Shown piece after piece: positions 12,868 through 24,508 of a stretch of 64,000 bases of DNA; position 1 is the first letter of the stretch; each line of letters starts with the position of its first letter. Source of the DNA: Saururus chinensis (taxonomy: Eukaryota; Streptophyta; Magnoliopsida; Piperales; Saururaceae); the NCBI GenBank assembly GCA_035235625.1, contig CP141143.1, forward strand, positions 40,037,178-40,101,177, written 5' to 3'. The notes under the pieces were generated by a model. The model had not been told where the DNA came from. It did not search any database and saw only the letters and a program-made list of their open reading frames with translations. A program made the translations under genes and the position numbers.

Positions 12868-14021
12868 TCACATCAAAAGCATAATCCCTTTGAACAACGT
12901 TCCTCCATTTGAGCCGGTGTGAGGCGTCGCACGATCGGACCTGCAGGAGTGGGCAGCTGGTTGGGGCAGCCGGGTGCTGAACTGCTGGGGGGAGTGGTCA
13001 AGGGATTGCCGAGAGAAGTAGACCGTGCCACCGGACCAAGCCGCCCTCCTCTGCACTGCCTGGCGAGTTTTTCCTCTTCGATGCGAGCATGGCGCACCAC
13101 ATCCCGCATGCTGGCACACGGGAAATGCCGCATCTCTTCCGAAATTTCAGGCTTGAGGCCGCGCTTGAAGGTGCCCACCAAAGCGGCCACCGGCCAATCG
13201 GGCAACCGGTTAGCCACCTTCATGAATTCAGTGTAGTATGCATGGACAGTGGTAGTCTGGCACAGGGATGACAACATCTCATTAAAATCCTAGAACTCAT
13301 TAGGCCCAAACTGAACACAGAGTTTGTCGGAGAAGGCTGCCCAGGTCAGGTAGTGCACCTCTTTCTCAAAGTTTTGGAACCAGACTGAGGCGTCACCATC
13401 TAGGTGAAAGGCTACGATGCGCAAGCGTTCAGCTTCAGAGTGCGTCCCTTGATAGGCGAAGAATTTTTCCGCTTTGTATAGCCATTCCACTGGATCGTCA
13501 TCCCCATTGTAGCGAGGAAACTGTAGGCAGGCCAAACGGGGTTCAGCCCCACCTCGTTGCCCACCACGATGTCCGAGATACTCGTCCCACTCTTCCTCAG
13601 CGTCCTGGAACTGGTTTGAAGGGGGCGGCATCACAGGGACATTTTCCCGAACACCTGGTGCGCCTTGCATGCCCTAGGCCTGGCGTCTCCCTTCCAGTGC
13701 TGGGTTTCCAATGCCCAGGTGCCTGGGACCTGGGAAGCCTCGCGTGTCCATGTCTGCTGGCACTGGAGGACAGGGAGCGGCTGGCTCGAAAGGCTGAGAT
13801 TGCCCTCCCCGCTCTGGAGCAGCGTGGGACGGACCTGGTAGGATAGCTGTTGCTCGCTCAATTTCCACATTCATCAAATGAACTTTCATGGCCTGCAGTA
13901 ATACCATGAGCTTGGACATGGTGGGTTTGCTGGCAGCCGCAGGAGATTCCTTCAAATTGTCTGTGGGCGCTGACGCCAAAACTTCCTTCTCCGAGGGAAC
14001 CTCAGGAACCGTTGCAGCTTG
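12868..14021 (-). pseudogene. Chromovirus gag region (fossil)
   Basis: Retrotransposon gag (PF03732-like) segments: PRYNGDDDPVEWLYKAEKFF, a SVWFQNFEKE stretch, YYTEFMKVANRLPDW and ALVGTFKRGLKPEI, then a basic tail toward the protease with cysteine/histidine residues of a zinc knuckle. The N-terminal coding sequence is adjoined at 14022 by the inserted solo LTR. Broken in a few places. Confidence 0.82.
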
Positions 14022-14026
14022 CTTAC

Positions 14027-15264
14027 TGTTGTTACGTCTGAAACAAGACTATGAAGAAGTCAAATTCAGATTTATTTTACTTGCCAATTGTAGTAGACAA
14101 GGTCGATCCACAGGGAAAGCCTTGTGCAACAAAGAAAATAGTTACGAAGAAATAGAGGAAGAAAAATTAAGAAAGAAAGAGTAGAAGAGTATTGAGGGAA
14201 TAACACGTTAAGAAATCAAGATAAGAAAACACTAAGGCATTAAAGATCATTGTAACATCTAATGATGTTCTTCATGTATCATGTTATCTCAGTTAGAATT
14301 GAATGAAGATTCTATCTAACCGGAAGATATGAACATTAAAGTTAAAACTAAAGATAGAAAATACTTTGGATAGATGAAGGATAAAAATAATTGTCTCTTC
14401 AAGTTTTCTATGTATCCAAATCACAAAAGATCAAGAAGGATAGCCTTCAAGCATCTTATGTATCCAAATCACAAAGAAACAAGAAGAAGAACAATATTAA
14501 ATAAACATCACTTCAAATAAACAATACTTACTTGAAACCATTGATGAAACATGAATTGAACTCCATTATATTGTTACAAATCACCTCTAGCCTTAGCTTG
14601 AGAGCTTAGAAAGCCATTACAATAAAACTAAAAACAAAATTACAAAATGAAAGAAGAAAATAGGAGAAGAGAGCTCCAAAGAGGAGAGAATGCCCCATCT
14701 ATCACGTCCACCCCTCTATTTATAGGAAAAGAAAGGGTTGCTTCAAAGGGTAAAATCAAATCATATCTCCAGATTTCATCCTGATTAATTACCTGATTCG
14801 ACCCCTATATCTTCGGAATTTGGAATTTCTTCCTGAAATAATACTTGTAGCCACGGAAGTCTTCTTTCCATTGCCACCAGAATCGTATCAATCCGAATTA
14901 TACATAAAAAGATATGATCGAAATACTAAATCTGTGTCAATCTATCCGAATCAACTTCTTTCATAATTTAGTTCCATTAATACAAATCTCAAATCAAATG
15001 GGTCCACAAAGTTGTGTTCGACCATTCCATGCATGTTTAGACCATTATGAGCCCATTCTTGACTTTTAAATAGCTTTGGGTAGTTGGGCTTAGCTTCCTC
15101 TTCCAGTTGTATCTTGTTGAAGCCTGTTTAGACATGTAAACTCAATTAAGGTCCAACTAACTTATTCAAAACATAAATAGCCCAAATCAGTAATGAATTA
15201 ACACAAAATAGGATTGTAAATAGAAATTTAAAAATATTTTATTAAACATAATTTCAGTGCATCA
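14027..15264 (-). mobile_element. Solo LTR (family C-like) inserted in the chromovirus leader
   Basis: Starts TGTTGTTACG and ends GTGCATCA, flanked by an exact 5-bp target duplication CTTAC (14022-14026 and 15265-15269). A minus-strand TATA box (CCTATAAATAGAGG, about 14712-14728) gives the LTR sense. The leftmost part resembles family C LTRs ('aggtcgatccacaggga' type leader), and about 15015-15055 has a weak match to the paired-palindrome module. No internal region: a solo LTR. Confidence 0.82.
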
Positions 15265-15296
15265 CTTACCTCTGGCCATGGCCAAGGATCGTAATT

Positions 15297-15308
15297 GCTC
15301 CGATACCA
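15297..15308 (-). other. Primer-binding site (tRNA-iMet)
   Basis: The minus strand reads TGGTATCGGAGC, one mismatch from the plant initiator tRNA-Met complement, one base inside the 5' LTR. Confidence 0.8.
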
Positions 15309-15309
15309 A

Positions 15310-15647
15310 TGATGTGCCCAATGCAGGCACGATCGATATCTAGGAGAATTATGCATGGAAAGGGGAGAAGTAATGGAGAAAGGGGAGAAACTGGGATTCA
15401 ATACTTGCATAAACTCCAACTAAAAGTCAAGGCTGCCCCATATAGGAGATGACCCTCCTAGGGAACTGAACCAGCTGAACCAGACCGGTCCAGTTCTTAC
15501 AATATAACCCAGTTAGTGGGTCGGCTATCCCGGGCCACTAACTGAACCAACAAGTATGATAATAAAATACTACAAAAACAATTAAATAGTTCAATGCAGT
15601 AAAGTAATAAAAGAGAGTCTGATCATCATGCACAATCGTGCACAACA
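15310..15647 (-). repeat. 5' LTR of the chromovirus
   Basis: 338 bp, TGATGTGCCC...CACAACA on the plus strand, so TG/CA on both strands. A third copy exists as a split solo LTR at 53458-55280, which confirms both termini. Confidence 0.88.
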
Positions 15648-15860
15648 TTGGCCTTTAAGTCTTCTCCCTCAAGTTCTTGAAACGTTCTCCTCCTTGCTTT
15701 CCCTCTGTCTCCTTCTAGTCTTCAACAAGCACTTCTTGTTGTATTGACTTTGGCCTTCTAGAAGTCTTCAATCTCTCAATGAAGATATGCTGCAACACCT
15801 ATTTAAAATATTTGTATATAAGATCCTTTAGTTGTGGATTAGCTTCTTCAATTCACTATG
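15648..15860. repeat. Dispersed repeat copy 1, right part
   Basis: Likely continuation of 8461-9082, cut by the chromovirus. Composition is CT-rich with 'cttcaac'/'cttctag' words and a minus-strand TATA-like sequence near 15808. Confidence 0.35.
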
Positions 15861-15870
15861 GATCTTCAAC

Positions 15871-16236
15871 TCAAAGCTTTATGTGAATTGTCCTTTGAAA
15901 AATAATATGCAAAGGTGTGAACTCTTCTTCTCTAATCTCCTCTAGGTTTTCCCCTCTCAAATTTTGTGATTCCAAATGTGTTTGTACCAGGAGGTGTAGC
16001 AGTCGTGCCAATGTTCTATCTACTCTCTCATATCTAGCACTCCAAATATCATATTGAGTAATCACATGAAGAAGTCTAAAGTATCGTGTCATCAAGGGTG
16101 TAGTCAAGGACACCACCAAGCAATGTAGTAGACAACTCACACTATATGGTAGGAAGTCATATCTAGCAAATGGGAATGTGAGCTCTCTCCTCTCACAACC
16201 AATCATAGTAGCTATTATGTCAGGTGTCACTCTCAC
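15871..16236 (-). pseudogene. Unassigned coding-like relic
   Basis: A 121-codon open frame, starting MRVTPDIIATMIGCERRELTFPF and ending near LHIIFQRTIHIKL, with a protein-like balance of residues. Protein-like sequence continues upstream to about 16450, for example IPLETIVGWIKARPYWMDYF. I do not recognise the family. It is reminiscent of the plant transposon-associated domains of unknown function found in large gypsy elements, but this is only an impression. Confidence 0.3.
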
Positions 16237-16985
16237 CTAAACTCCTCCTACAACTCCTATGAGTGAACCATCATCCTCTAAAAAGAGTGATGCATATCAC
16301 TGACGAACTAGCCTAAGGTAAACCTACTGTCCTGATGTGGAAATGGTGGAAAAATAATCCATCCAATATGGTCTAGCCTTTATCCAACCTACGATAGTCT
16401 CTAAAGGAATGTGAACTAAAATCTGCTCACGCCAAATTGGTCAAACTCTATTTCACCACACTGCTAAATGATCCAACGTCCCATGTGCCTGACTTGACTG
16501 TCTTTTGCTTCTTCACTCTTCCCATCCAGATTAATTCACATAACGAAACCTAGATCTAAGAATAGACTAGGAATAAAGATAAAACAATAATAAACACCCT
16601 AGAAGTTCAAATTGCATTGAAGTGCATGCCAAAAATTCAAAATTTGAATTTAAAATAACTGTAAAAATTTTTCATGTTGGAATGATTCCGAATTTGAGCC
16701 TAAGGTAGATCATGATGATTAGATCAAACTTTTATACTGAAACAACAATCAATTTTGTCCATGAATCCCCGATTTTAAAAAACCGCCACTTTGGTGAAAA
16801 AAACTTGAAATTGCAAGAATTTTTCATGAAATCATGAATTTTAATGAATCAAAAAGAGTGAAAATTTAACCAAAGCTAGATTTTCCTATTTTTAACATTC
16901 CTACCCATTCAAATATCAAGGAAAAAATATATGAAATCAACTACAAAATCAAAATTTGGTTCGGAACATACCTTTGGTACTAAAT
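16237..16985. other. Leader-like AT-rich sequence, no gene
   Basis: Contains 'aaatttgaattt' words and, on the minus strand at about 16970, an AAAG|GTATGT donor-like site resembling those in family B LTRs. No coding region recognised. Confidence 0.3.
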
Positions 16986-17546
16986 CCACTTAATGAGCCA
17001 TGGGTTGATTAATAAATCATCGAAGAGGTAATTCTAACCTCTCCTTATTGTGTATAATCTAATATTTAAGGGGCGCTTGGTGGAGGTAAATTTCAAGATG
17101 CATTATGGGGTTTCAATCCCTAAGGTGTATGTAAAGTTCTTCAATATATTTTGAATTATTTGTGCTTATTTTTTTTAATAATTTTATTGTTCATTCTTAT
17201 TGGTTGTATTTCTTATTTATGTCCTGAGGAATTTCCCTCATTGGCACCAACAAGGGCTAGTTACTGACTACGTGGGTTTGAACATCTATATGCCGCTTCC
17301 ATAGCGCCCATAAGTGGTAATAGAGTTTGGTTACAGTGGATGCCATGGAGCAAGAAAATCCCTCCTGATTCTGAGTTCTTGATTCATATCTATTGGTTGA
17401 TAGTGTGGTAGAATTCTTTAAGTTTTTGCCTATGATTTTTGTGTCACAAGTGGAAAATTTTATTCACAATTCCATTGTTGTGTAATGATCAATCGGTATA
17501 CCTTCTATCTTAAGAAAATTTAGGTTGAAACCTTAAGTGATCAATT

Positions 17547-18463
17547 GTTGGGTCTACAATTGATTGGTTACTGCCAACTTTCCTAATTTAGGGCAAAGCA
17601 ATTGATCTGTTGCTGGGCAATCAATTGATATGCTCTCTATCTCTAGAAGGGAACTTGTGATGGATCGGCCTGGTGCACGATTGTTCAATCTTTGACTATT
17701 GTTTAGTTTTTTTGGGATTTTTTCAAGTCACTTCAAGTCATTTGTACTGACTACAGTGTGACCTTCCCTTGCATTATCTTATTGGTTTGATATTGGTTTA
17801 GTCAATATCAATTGAGATTAACCTTACATCCTTGAGGGTTTTTTTGGTAATTTCACAAGTGTTAAAAATACCTAGTTGATACTTTTTTGTTATATCTATT
17901 GTAACATAGTACCTAGGTTTAGAGTATTAGTTGCTGAAGAGTCTCATCTACTTCTATCTCATTTACTAGCAAATCTTGTCATAATCTTGAGTAATTCGAT
18001 GCCTTCTTGTTTGCTCCTTGCTTTGTAGATCTACACATAATCTTCCAAAGCACAATGGCTTCTAAAATGGTTGCATTGAGCTGAGTAAGACTGGAAAACT
18101 CAATAACACCAATTATGTCACAAAAAATCAACTTAGTATTTTTAATACTTGTGAAATTACCAAAATACCCTTCAAGGACGTAAGGTTAGTCTCAATTGAT
18201 ATTGACTAAACCAATATCAAACTAATAAGATAACACAAGGGAAGGTCACATTATAGTCAATACAAATCTTGAAGTGACTTGACAAAATCCAAAAAAAATT
18301 AAACAATAGCCAAAGATCGATCAATCGCACATTAGGCCAATCGATCACAAGTTCCCTAGCAGAGACAGAGAGTATATTGATTGATTACCTAGGCAACTGA
18401 TCGGTCACTTTGCTCTAAATCTGGAAAGTTGGCAATAATTGATCAATCGTTAGGCCCAATAAT
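17547..18463. repeat. Inverted repeat, arms about 345 bp, loop 225 bp
   Basis: Left arm 17547-17890 and right arm 18116-18463 are reverse complements with moderate divergence; shared words include 'gatattggtttagtcaatat', 'ggtaatttcacaag' and 'gggaacttgtgat'. The arms carry a GATCGATCAATCG/CCAATCGATCAC pair related to the palindrome module in the long LTRs. The right arm is bracketed by a direct repeat 'ccaattatgtcac' (about 18110 and 18464). Confidence 0.75.
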
Positions 18464-18478
18464 GCCAATTATGTCACC

Positions 18479-20290
18479 TTGAAGAGGAGAGAGAGGGAAG
18501 AGAGAGAAAGAGGGGAGAGAGAAAGAGGAGAGAGAGGGTAGAGAGAGTGTAGAGAGAGAGTGAGGAGGAGAGAGAAGGGAAAAAAGTAAAAAAAATACTA
18601 TTAGCGACACTCAAAAATGACTGCGGCTAATAGAACAATAATTGGCGATGCTTATTCTTATGAGTTGCCACTAATAGTATTTTTTTTTTAAATTTTAAGC
18701 TATTAGTGATCGAGTGTTGTTAATAGAATCCGTATTAGCGACGCTCGATTACATGTGTCGCTACTAGAATATGTATTAGCGATGCTCGCTTATGAGCGTC
18801 GCTAAGAACTAATTTTTTTTAAAAAAACATATATATCTATTAGCGGCACTTTAGAAGAAGCGTTGCAAAAGACACTAATTGTGACTTGGAACAGCGTCGC
18901 AAATTAGATAATTTTAGCGATGCTTCTTTTGAAGCGTCGCTAACGTATTACGCGGGCAGATTTTCACCTTCTCAGGGGGATTTACACTCGGTCTCCCTTG
19001 CCCCCTCCACCTTCATCTTGACTTCCCCCTCTGCCTCGCTCTCATCTCACAAAAACCAATTTTTCGGATTCTCCCAGTTCTCCTTCCTTGTGGCTGCTAG
19101 GCATCCTCCTTGCATTTCTCTGGCTAGGATGCTACGGTTCCGGTGCCAGAATTCAGGCGATTGCGGCAACCATGCCCTCTTCGTTTCAATGGCTGACCAC
19201 CGGGACAACATCCATCCGATCCTCTGACCAATGCCACTGGTGGCTCCTCCGCTTCGCCTTCTTCCCAACCTTTACGAGCCCTAACGTGGAGAGGACATAG
19301 AACACCGATGTTGTATATGACTTCTGTACATATTGGCAAACAAGGTTGTGCTTCCACGGAACCTAACAGGAATTTCCCCCCTTCTTCTTCCTCTTTTAGT
19401 TTTTTTTTTTTAACCTAAGTTTCAATCACGAAGAAATACATAGTAGATTTGGGTGCTTAAGTACACCCGTAAATGTATTTTCCTTCTTGTTCTTCAATTT
19501 TGTTTTGAAAAATGGAACTGTGGATTAAGCGGATCAATTTATTGAAATGCATTGGAAGTATTGTCTCGTATTGTTTTTCTATTCTCGAATTTTCGATTTG
19601 ACCTAGATATGGCTTGATAGGATTTGGTTTTCTTTGCCGGAGGAGGAGACGTTGAAGATGACCCACAAAAGCGGGTTGAGACGACCTGCTTCTGCAGGTC
19701 GCTCCTACCTGCGCCGGGAGAGGGTGTGCACTAACCTGCGTCGTGGGTTTGCACTGACCAGCGACACGGGTTTGCATTGACCCGTTTCCAATTTATTTAT
19801 TTTTTTAAATTTTTTTAAGCGACGTTCATAAGGAACGTTACTAATAGTGTTAAATTATTTATTTTTAATTTTTTGAAAATAATCATCAACAATAGCGATG
19901 CATAATCAAACATCACTAATACAATATTATTAGCGACGCTTAATGACAAGTGTCGCTAATAATTATATTCTTAATTTAATAAATATTTTTTTTAAAAGAA
20001 TATTTTTTTGAATTTTTTTTAAAATTTTGCTTTTAGTAGTGAGGCTTTAGAAAATGTCGCCAATATTATATTATTAGACACTTAATAAAAACGTCGTTAA
20101 TAATATTGTATTAGAGGTGCAATAACAAGCATTGTTAATAGTAGACAATTAGCGACGCTTAATTATAAGCGTCTCTAATGAGTAATAACGACTCCTTTTT
20201 TATCGACATATTTAGTAACATTTTTTATGCATCGCTAATAGTTATTAGCAACGCTTAAATGCATGGCTAATAGTCTTTTTTGTTGTAGTG
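18479..20290. mobile_element. CACTA-like DNA transposon, non-autonomous, right end intact
   Basis: The right end at 20290 reads, on the minus strand, CACTACAACAAAAAA, the hallmark CACTA terminus. Both flanks carry many subterminal copies of TATTAGCGACGCT and its complement (18600-18930 and 19810-20280), in direct and inverted orientation, as in En/Spm-type elements where TNPA-like proteins bind. A matching left CACTA terminus was not found; the left side begins with a GA-rich tract (18480-18580). No transposase coding sequence is present. The central 18950-19780 is GC-rich and unlike the rest. Confidence 0.65.
18950..19780. other. GC-rich insert inside the CACTA-like element, possible captured gene fragment
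   Basis: Base composition changes sharply from the AT-rich subterminal repeats. The plus strand has a C/T-rich 5'-UTR-like start ('ccttgccccctccacc') and open frames of 113 codons (18886-19227) and 70 codons (19088-19300), with minus frames of similar size. None has a recognised domain, so the strand and parent gene are unknown. CACTA elements are known to pick up host gene pieces. Confidence 0.35.
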
Positions 20291-20884
20291 AGGTTACGGA
20301 CTAGGACAAAATTAGGAGCATAAGTTGTTAAATTTATGGCTTATCGCCCCAAGTGGGGGATGTTTTGTTATGGGTCTTGTTCCAATATAATAGGGAGGGT
20401 AAAATAGAGAGAGACGCGAATAGAGAGGGAGCAAGTGAGCATCACCTAGATGAAGTGGAAGCAATAGGACCGACCAGGTCCTATCCACCACGTGAATAAT
20501 CAGTTAGAAGGAGAGTAGGAAACAAACTCTCCCTCTCTGCCTGTTATTTGGCTCTCCTCCGCTGCCTGCCTCTCAGCACAACACAAAAGCTTTGCACAGT
20601 GAAGAGAGAATGACAAGTGTTTTCCTCTCCTCTATCTCATTAATCTTCCTAAAGCAAGAAGATCTTTCCTTTGGATTAAAGAAAGAGTTTGTCTTCGTCG
20701 GTTGATTAATACAACATCGAAGAGATAATTCTAGTCTCTCCTTAATTTGTATAATTGATATTTAAGGGGGGCTTGGTGGAGGTGATTTTCAATTTGTGAC
20801 CTGGGGAATTGCCCTCATTGGCACCACCAACGGCTGGGTACTGACCATACTGATTCGCACATCTATCCGCCGCTTATAACTAAT

Positions 20885-21500
20885 TCCTGTGTTCTGTTAC
20901 GGAGCCATAGAAGTAGTTATCCCTTCATTCAACGGCCTGCGAGGTGTGGATTTGAACAACCACATGTTCCATGAACTTATTACAACTAAGTTGATATATA
21001 AGCGAACCGTCCTGGTGGGTATTATTTTGTGAACAATTTTCACTGCATTTGCATTTTGTAAGACAGGAGGAAGACCAGAACCACGCATGCCACTCAGAAA
21101 ATGGGGCACATATTGGGCTGGTATCAGGTTGGTAAAGTTCATTGATGTGGACATCAGCCTATATCGGTGGCAAACTCCTCTTTTGATGTACCAATTCCAG
21201 TGTTGAGTTAGAGAGACGTAGAAGTGGTTATACCGTCATTCAACCGCCTAAGAGGTGTGGATTTGAACAGCCCACGTGTTCCATGTATTTAATACAACTA
21301 ATTTGATATATAAGAGAGCCACCCTGGTGGGTATTATTTTGAGCAAACATTTCTCACTGCATTTAATTTGTTCTTTGTCGGACATGAGGAAGACCAGAGC
21401 CACGCATGCCACTATGAAAATGGGGCCCTTATTTTGGCTGGTATCCGGTTGGTAAGGTTCATTGACAGAGGAGATCAGCTCACATCAGAGGAGTTAAGCA
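20885..21500 (+). repeat. Tandem duplication, unit about 320 bp
   Basis: 20885-21170 and 21205-21500 are about 80-85% alike ('ggtgtggatttgaaca', 'ctggtgggtattatttt', 'gaggaagaccag'). The second copy holds a 74-codon open frame (21368-21592) with MFFVGHEEDQSHACHYENG and ending DYEQFPRE; I do not recognise it. The first copy does not keep that frame. Confidence 0.65.
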
Positions 21501-21599
21501 GTGAATGCTGTCTCCTTCACATGAGCTGGTCGGGAAACGATGCTCTTTCCATTGTATCAGGCCCTGACTACGAACAGTTTCCTCGTGAATGAATAAAGA

Positions 21600-22210
21600 A
21601 GTCATTGTCGTATTTAGTTAGCCTCGTAGTGAGCTTTAGTTTTTTTTATTTACAGTCCACTATTTAACTTTCATTAGACTAATTAACACCTACAGCCCAG
21701 GTTTTCACCTACACCTCTTAGACGCTTAGGGTTTGAGTTTTTAATAGAGGGTCGTGGCTATTGGTGATTGCGATCATATGTGGTCGTGGCAAGGAGAACA
21801 GGGTTGAAATGTGAGAAGGTTAACTGTAGTTTCGACAAAGATTAAGGGGTGTGAGATCAATTTATAGCTCATGGTCGATTGATGCTCAAAACAAATTGGT
21901 TAACCGGTGAGTTAACCTATTATTACAGTATAAATAGGTCATCTTTGTGTTTAACTAAAGATTATTGATTTGGGCACCCTTCATAGTTGGTAATAAGCTT
22001 TTACCTTTTATATGCTCTTGTGGCCACAATTAAGATGCTAATATCTTCATGTGAAGCATCTTTTGCTAATTTTAACCTTCAACGACAAAATGACTTCTAA
22101 TGTCAACCACAAATGGATTAAGACTTGTAATTTGCCTGTTTATTGTAGATAGACTTTTTAATTTGTTTGAGCAAGTTTGTAAAATCACCTTGAGGATGTG
22201 AAACATTACT
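21600..22210. other. No gene seen
   Basis: AT-rich single-copy-looking sequence between the tandem duplication and the family B LTR. Nothing recognised. Confidence 0.5.
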
Positions 22211-22869
22211 AATTTTGTCACGCCCCGGCGATGCCCGACCTGAGCCGAACCCGGTTTAAGGGCCGGTCAAGCGCGCGGGGGCGATAAAGGAAAATTGAGA
22301 AACGATTTAGCGGAAGACTTAACCCTAACCACGGGCGATTTAACAAAATTACGAAGTACGCACAATCCTTTGAGCAAGAGTAAATAAGAAGGAAATGAAT
22401 AGAGTTGCTTAACACAAAGTAAACAACTAATCTCAAACCCACATGCTTAGTCAACTATAGCCCACACCGGCTCAAAATAAGTCTTAAGCAACACAATTGT
22501 AAAACGTGACATAAATCCAAAACAACAGAGAACCCTACACAAATGTTCTAAACATAAAGTATAAAACCAAAGGAAATTAAGTCTCACAACGATCTCCACG
22601 ATCACATCCAAGTCATCTCCGACCTTTCCTCAAAGAGGAGATCCTGTCCGTTTGCGTGTCGCACCACGTAGCCCCAAAACAAAACACAAGAAAGAGGGGT
22701 GAGTTTAACAAACTCAGCAATAGTTTTTACTATCACTATCATCATCGAAAATACGATAGCATAGCAATATAATCATTCAGATCAAAGATTGACAAGGTGC
22801 ATCATTTTCTGATCACACATATACATCACCTAAACATGCATTATAGTGCATAATCCACATAGTGTCATT

Positions 22870-23215
22870 CTCATCATAACATCCTGCATGAAATGTATCT
22901 CTAACATACATATTCAATCTTGCATCGACAACCATATCAATCCTACATGAGATGTATCTTTAACATACATATTCAATCATGCTTCACATCATATCAATTT
23001 GCATGAGGTGTATCTCTAACATACATATTCCATCATGCATCACATCATAACGACCTACATAAATGCATCTCTAACATACATATTCCATCATGCCTCACAT
23101 CATAACACCTTGCATGAAATGTATCTCTAACATACATATTCCATCATGCATCACATCATAACGACCTGCATGAATGCATCTCTAACATACATATTCCATC
23201 ATGCATCACATCATA
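22870..23215 (-). repeat. Minisatellite 1 in family B copy 1
   Basis: About six degenerate units of roughly 60-65 bp built on 'tctctaacatacatattcca' followed by 'catgc.tcacatcata'. The equivalent position in the other B copies carries a different 60-bp unit. Confidence 0.8.
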
Positions 23216-23289
23216 TAAGGAATGCCTCCCTCAAGGAGTAAAACACAATCATTTCTGCAAGCCTGGACGTGGTCCAAATTTCCTAACTG

Positions 23290-23560
23290 GAAACTTGGGG
23301 CATTGCCCGCTCAGGACACAGTCCGAATTCCATAAGATAAACCAAGATGTAGGGGTAGTCAACCCCTCTGCTCGCTAAGGATAATCCACACGGAAAATCT
23401 AAATTCCCCAAAGGGAACCTAGAGCAGGTCTGCTCGTTAAGGACAATTCGGGCCAAGAGCGTCCAAATTCCACGTAGGGAACCTAGAGCAGGGTGTTCGC
23501 TAAGGACATCTCTGCGGTGGGGAGAGTCCAAATTCCCGCATTGGGAACCTAGAACACGTG
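23290..23560 (-). repeat. Minisatellite 2 in family B copy 1, hairpin in each unit
   Basis: Four units of about 65-75 bp of the form 'gctcgctaaggaca ... gtccaaattcc....gggaacctagagca'. Each unit keeps a small TTCCC-4 base-GGGAA dyad while the loop bases change. Confidence 0.75.
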
Positions 23561-24508
23561 GTAGCCGGTGCACGAAGGCATACCACTCTGGGTGCTCAGT
23601 GTCCAGATGTGACTATTCTCAATAAATAAATCTCAACCACAACAAGTATACGACTCGTCCTCATATAATCTCATTTTGACTCGACTCAACCCAGGGAGTG
23701 CACATGTTCCACACAGGAACTCAAATCCAAAACATGTCCTTTCGGACCAATCAAGTTTCGATTAAGCCACGACCGATCAATCTGGCACACAATTTCTCAC
23801 ATTGCATCCAATCGGTCAAATTTGATTAACCTCGATAAAGTCTCAATTGGAAATTCGTTTTCATGATGCATGCAGCATGGTACATACGTGGGCAAGGCAG
23901 ACATGAATCCTAATCCATGATAAGTGCTCTCATCAGCCCCTAATGCATCATTCATAATCATGATATCAAGCTTCAACATCATCATTTAACCCCACATGTG
24001 TGTGTGTGTATCTAGTAGAAGCACTTCACTCAATGCATTTCAACATGCTTGAAATTAACTCACTACCACACTACACATGTGAATTAACATCTAATCATGA
24101 ATTCCAGCGGAAATCATAGAAGAAGAATCATTGAAATCATAACTCAATTCAAAGCTCAACCACAAAGGCTAAACACATATAAGATCATTCACTTCATCCA
24201 TAAGTCATAACATTCACTAACATTCATACATCAACTAACCACATTCTATCATGACAAATCAGTCCATTAATAGGTTGTAGTCCTACTGAAAATATGCTTA
24301 ACCATAGGGGATCAACCATTCACAATTTCAAGATGACAATACCAACATCATGCCACAAAACATAAGTCATTCCACAAAATCTCTAATCATATATCCCAAC
24401 TTCATAACCTCAATAGCATGTATTTTCAATAGCATAATATAGCTCAAAACACTCCACATTCATAATCGAAATAAACATCATGTGAATAACATAAAATTTT
24501 GCTGTGTA

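Larger units (their letters stand above)
9083..15647 (-). mobile_element. Reina-like chromovirus (Ty3/gypsy), fossil, with nested solo LTR
   Basis: LTRs flank the element (9083-9395 and 15310-15647) with the same sequence throughout. Primer-binding site TGGTATCGGAGC follows the 5' LTR (15297-15308, minus) and a purine tract AAGCGTGGTGGAG precedes the 3' LTR. The minus-strand order is gag with zinc-knuckle region, protease, reverse transcriptase, RNase H, integrase, and a C-terminal chromodomain-like stretch. Short LTRs (about 340 bp) plus a chromodomain point to the Reina clade; this assignment is by architecture only. It is broken, with roughly ten or more breaks. The LTRs are still very alike, suggesting moderate age. 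No clear target duplication was seen. Confidence 0.9.
16985..20875 (+). mobile_element. Copia-like LTR retrotransposon shell (fossil, interior replaced)
   Basis: About 16990-17309 and about 20690-20875 are direct repeats ('catcgaagag.taattcta', 'tatttaagggg.gcttggtggagg', 'ttgccctcattggcacca') and look like the two LTRs. TGGTAATAGAGTTTGG at about 17313 resembles a tRNA-iMet primer site, and AAGTGGGGGA at 20349-20358 is a polypurine tract followed by TGTTTTGTTATGGG. No copia pol motifs lie between; instead there is an inverted repeat and a CACTA-like element. Broken and old. Confidence 0.5.

Noticed and set aside
9530-13846. Plus-strand open frames opposite the chromovirus (for example 9673-10224, 12271-12639, 12919-13236)
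   Set aside because: Antisense shadows of gag-pol, with no known domain.
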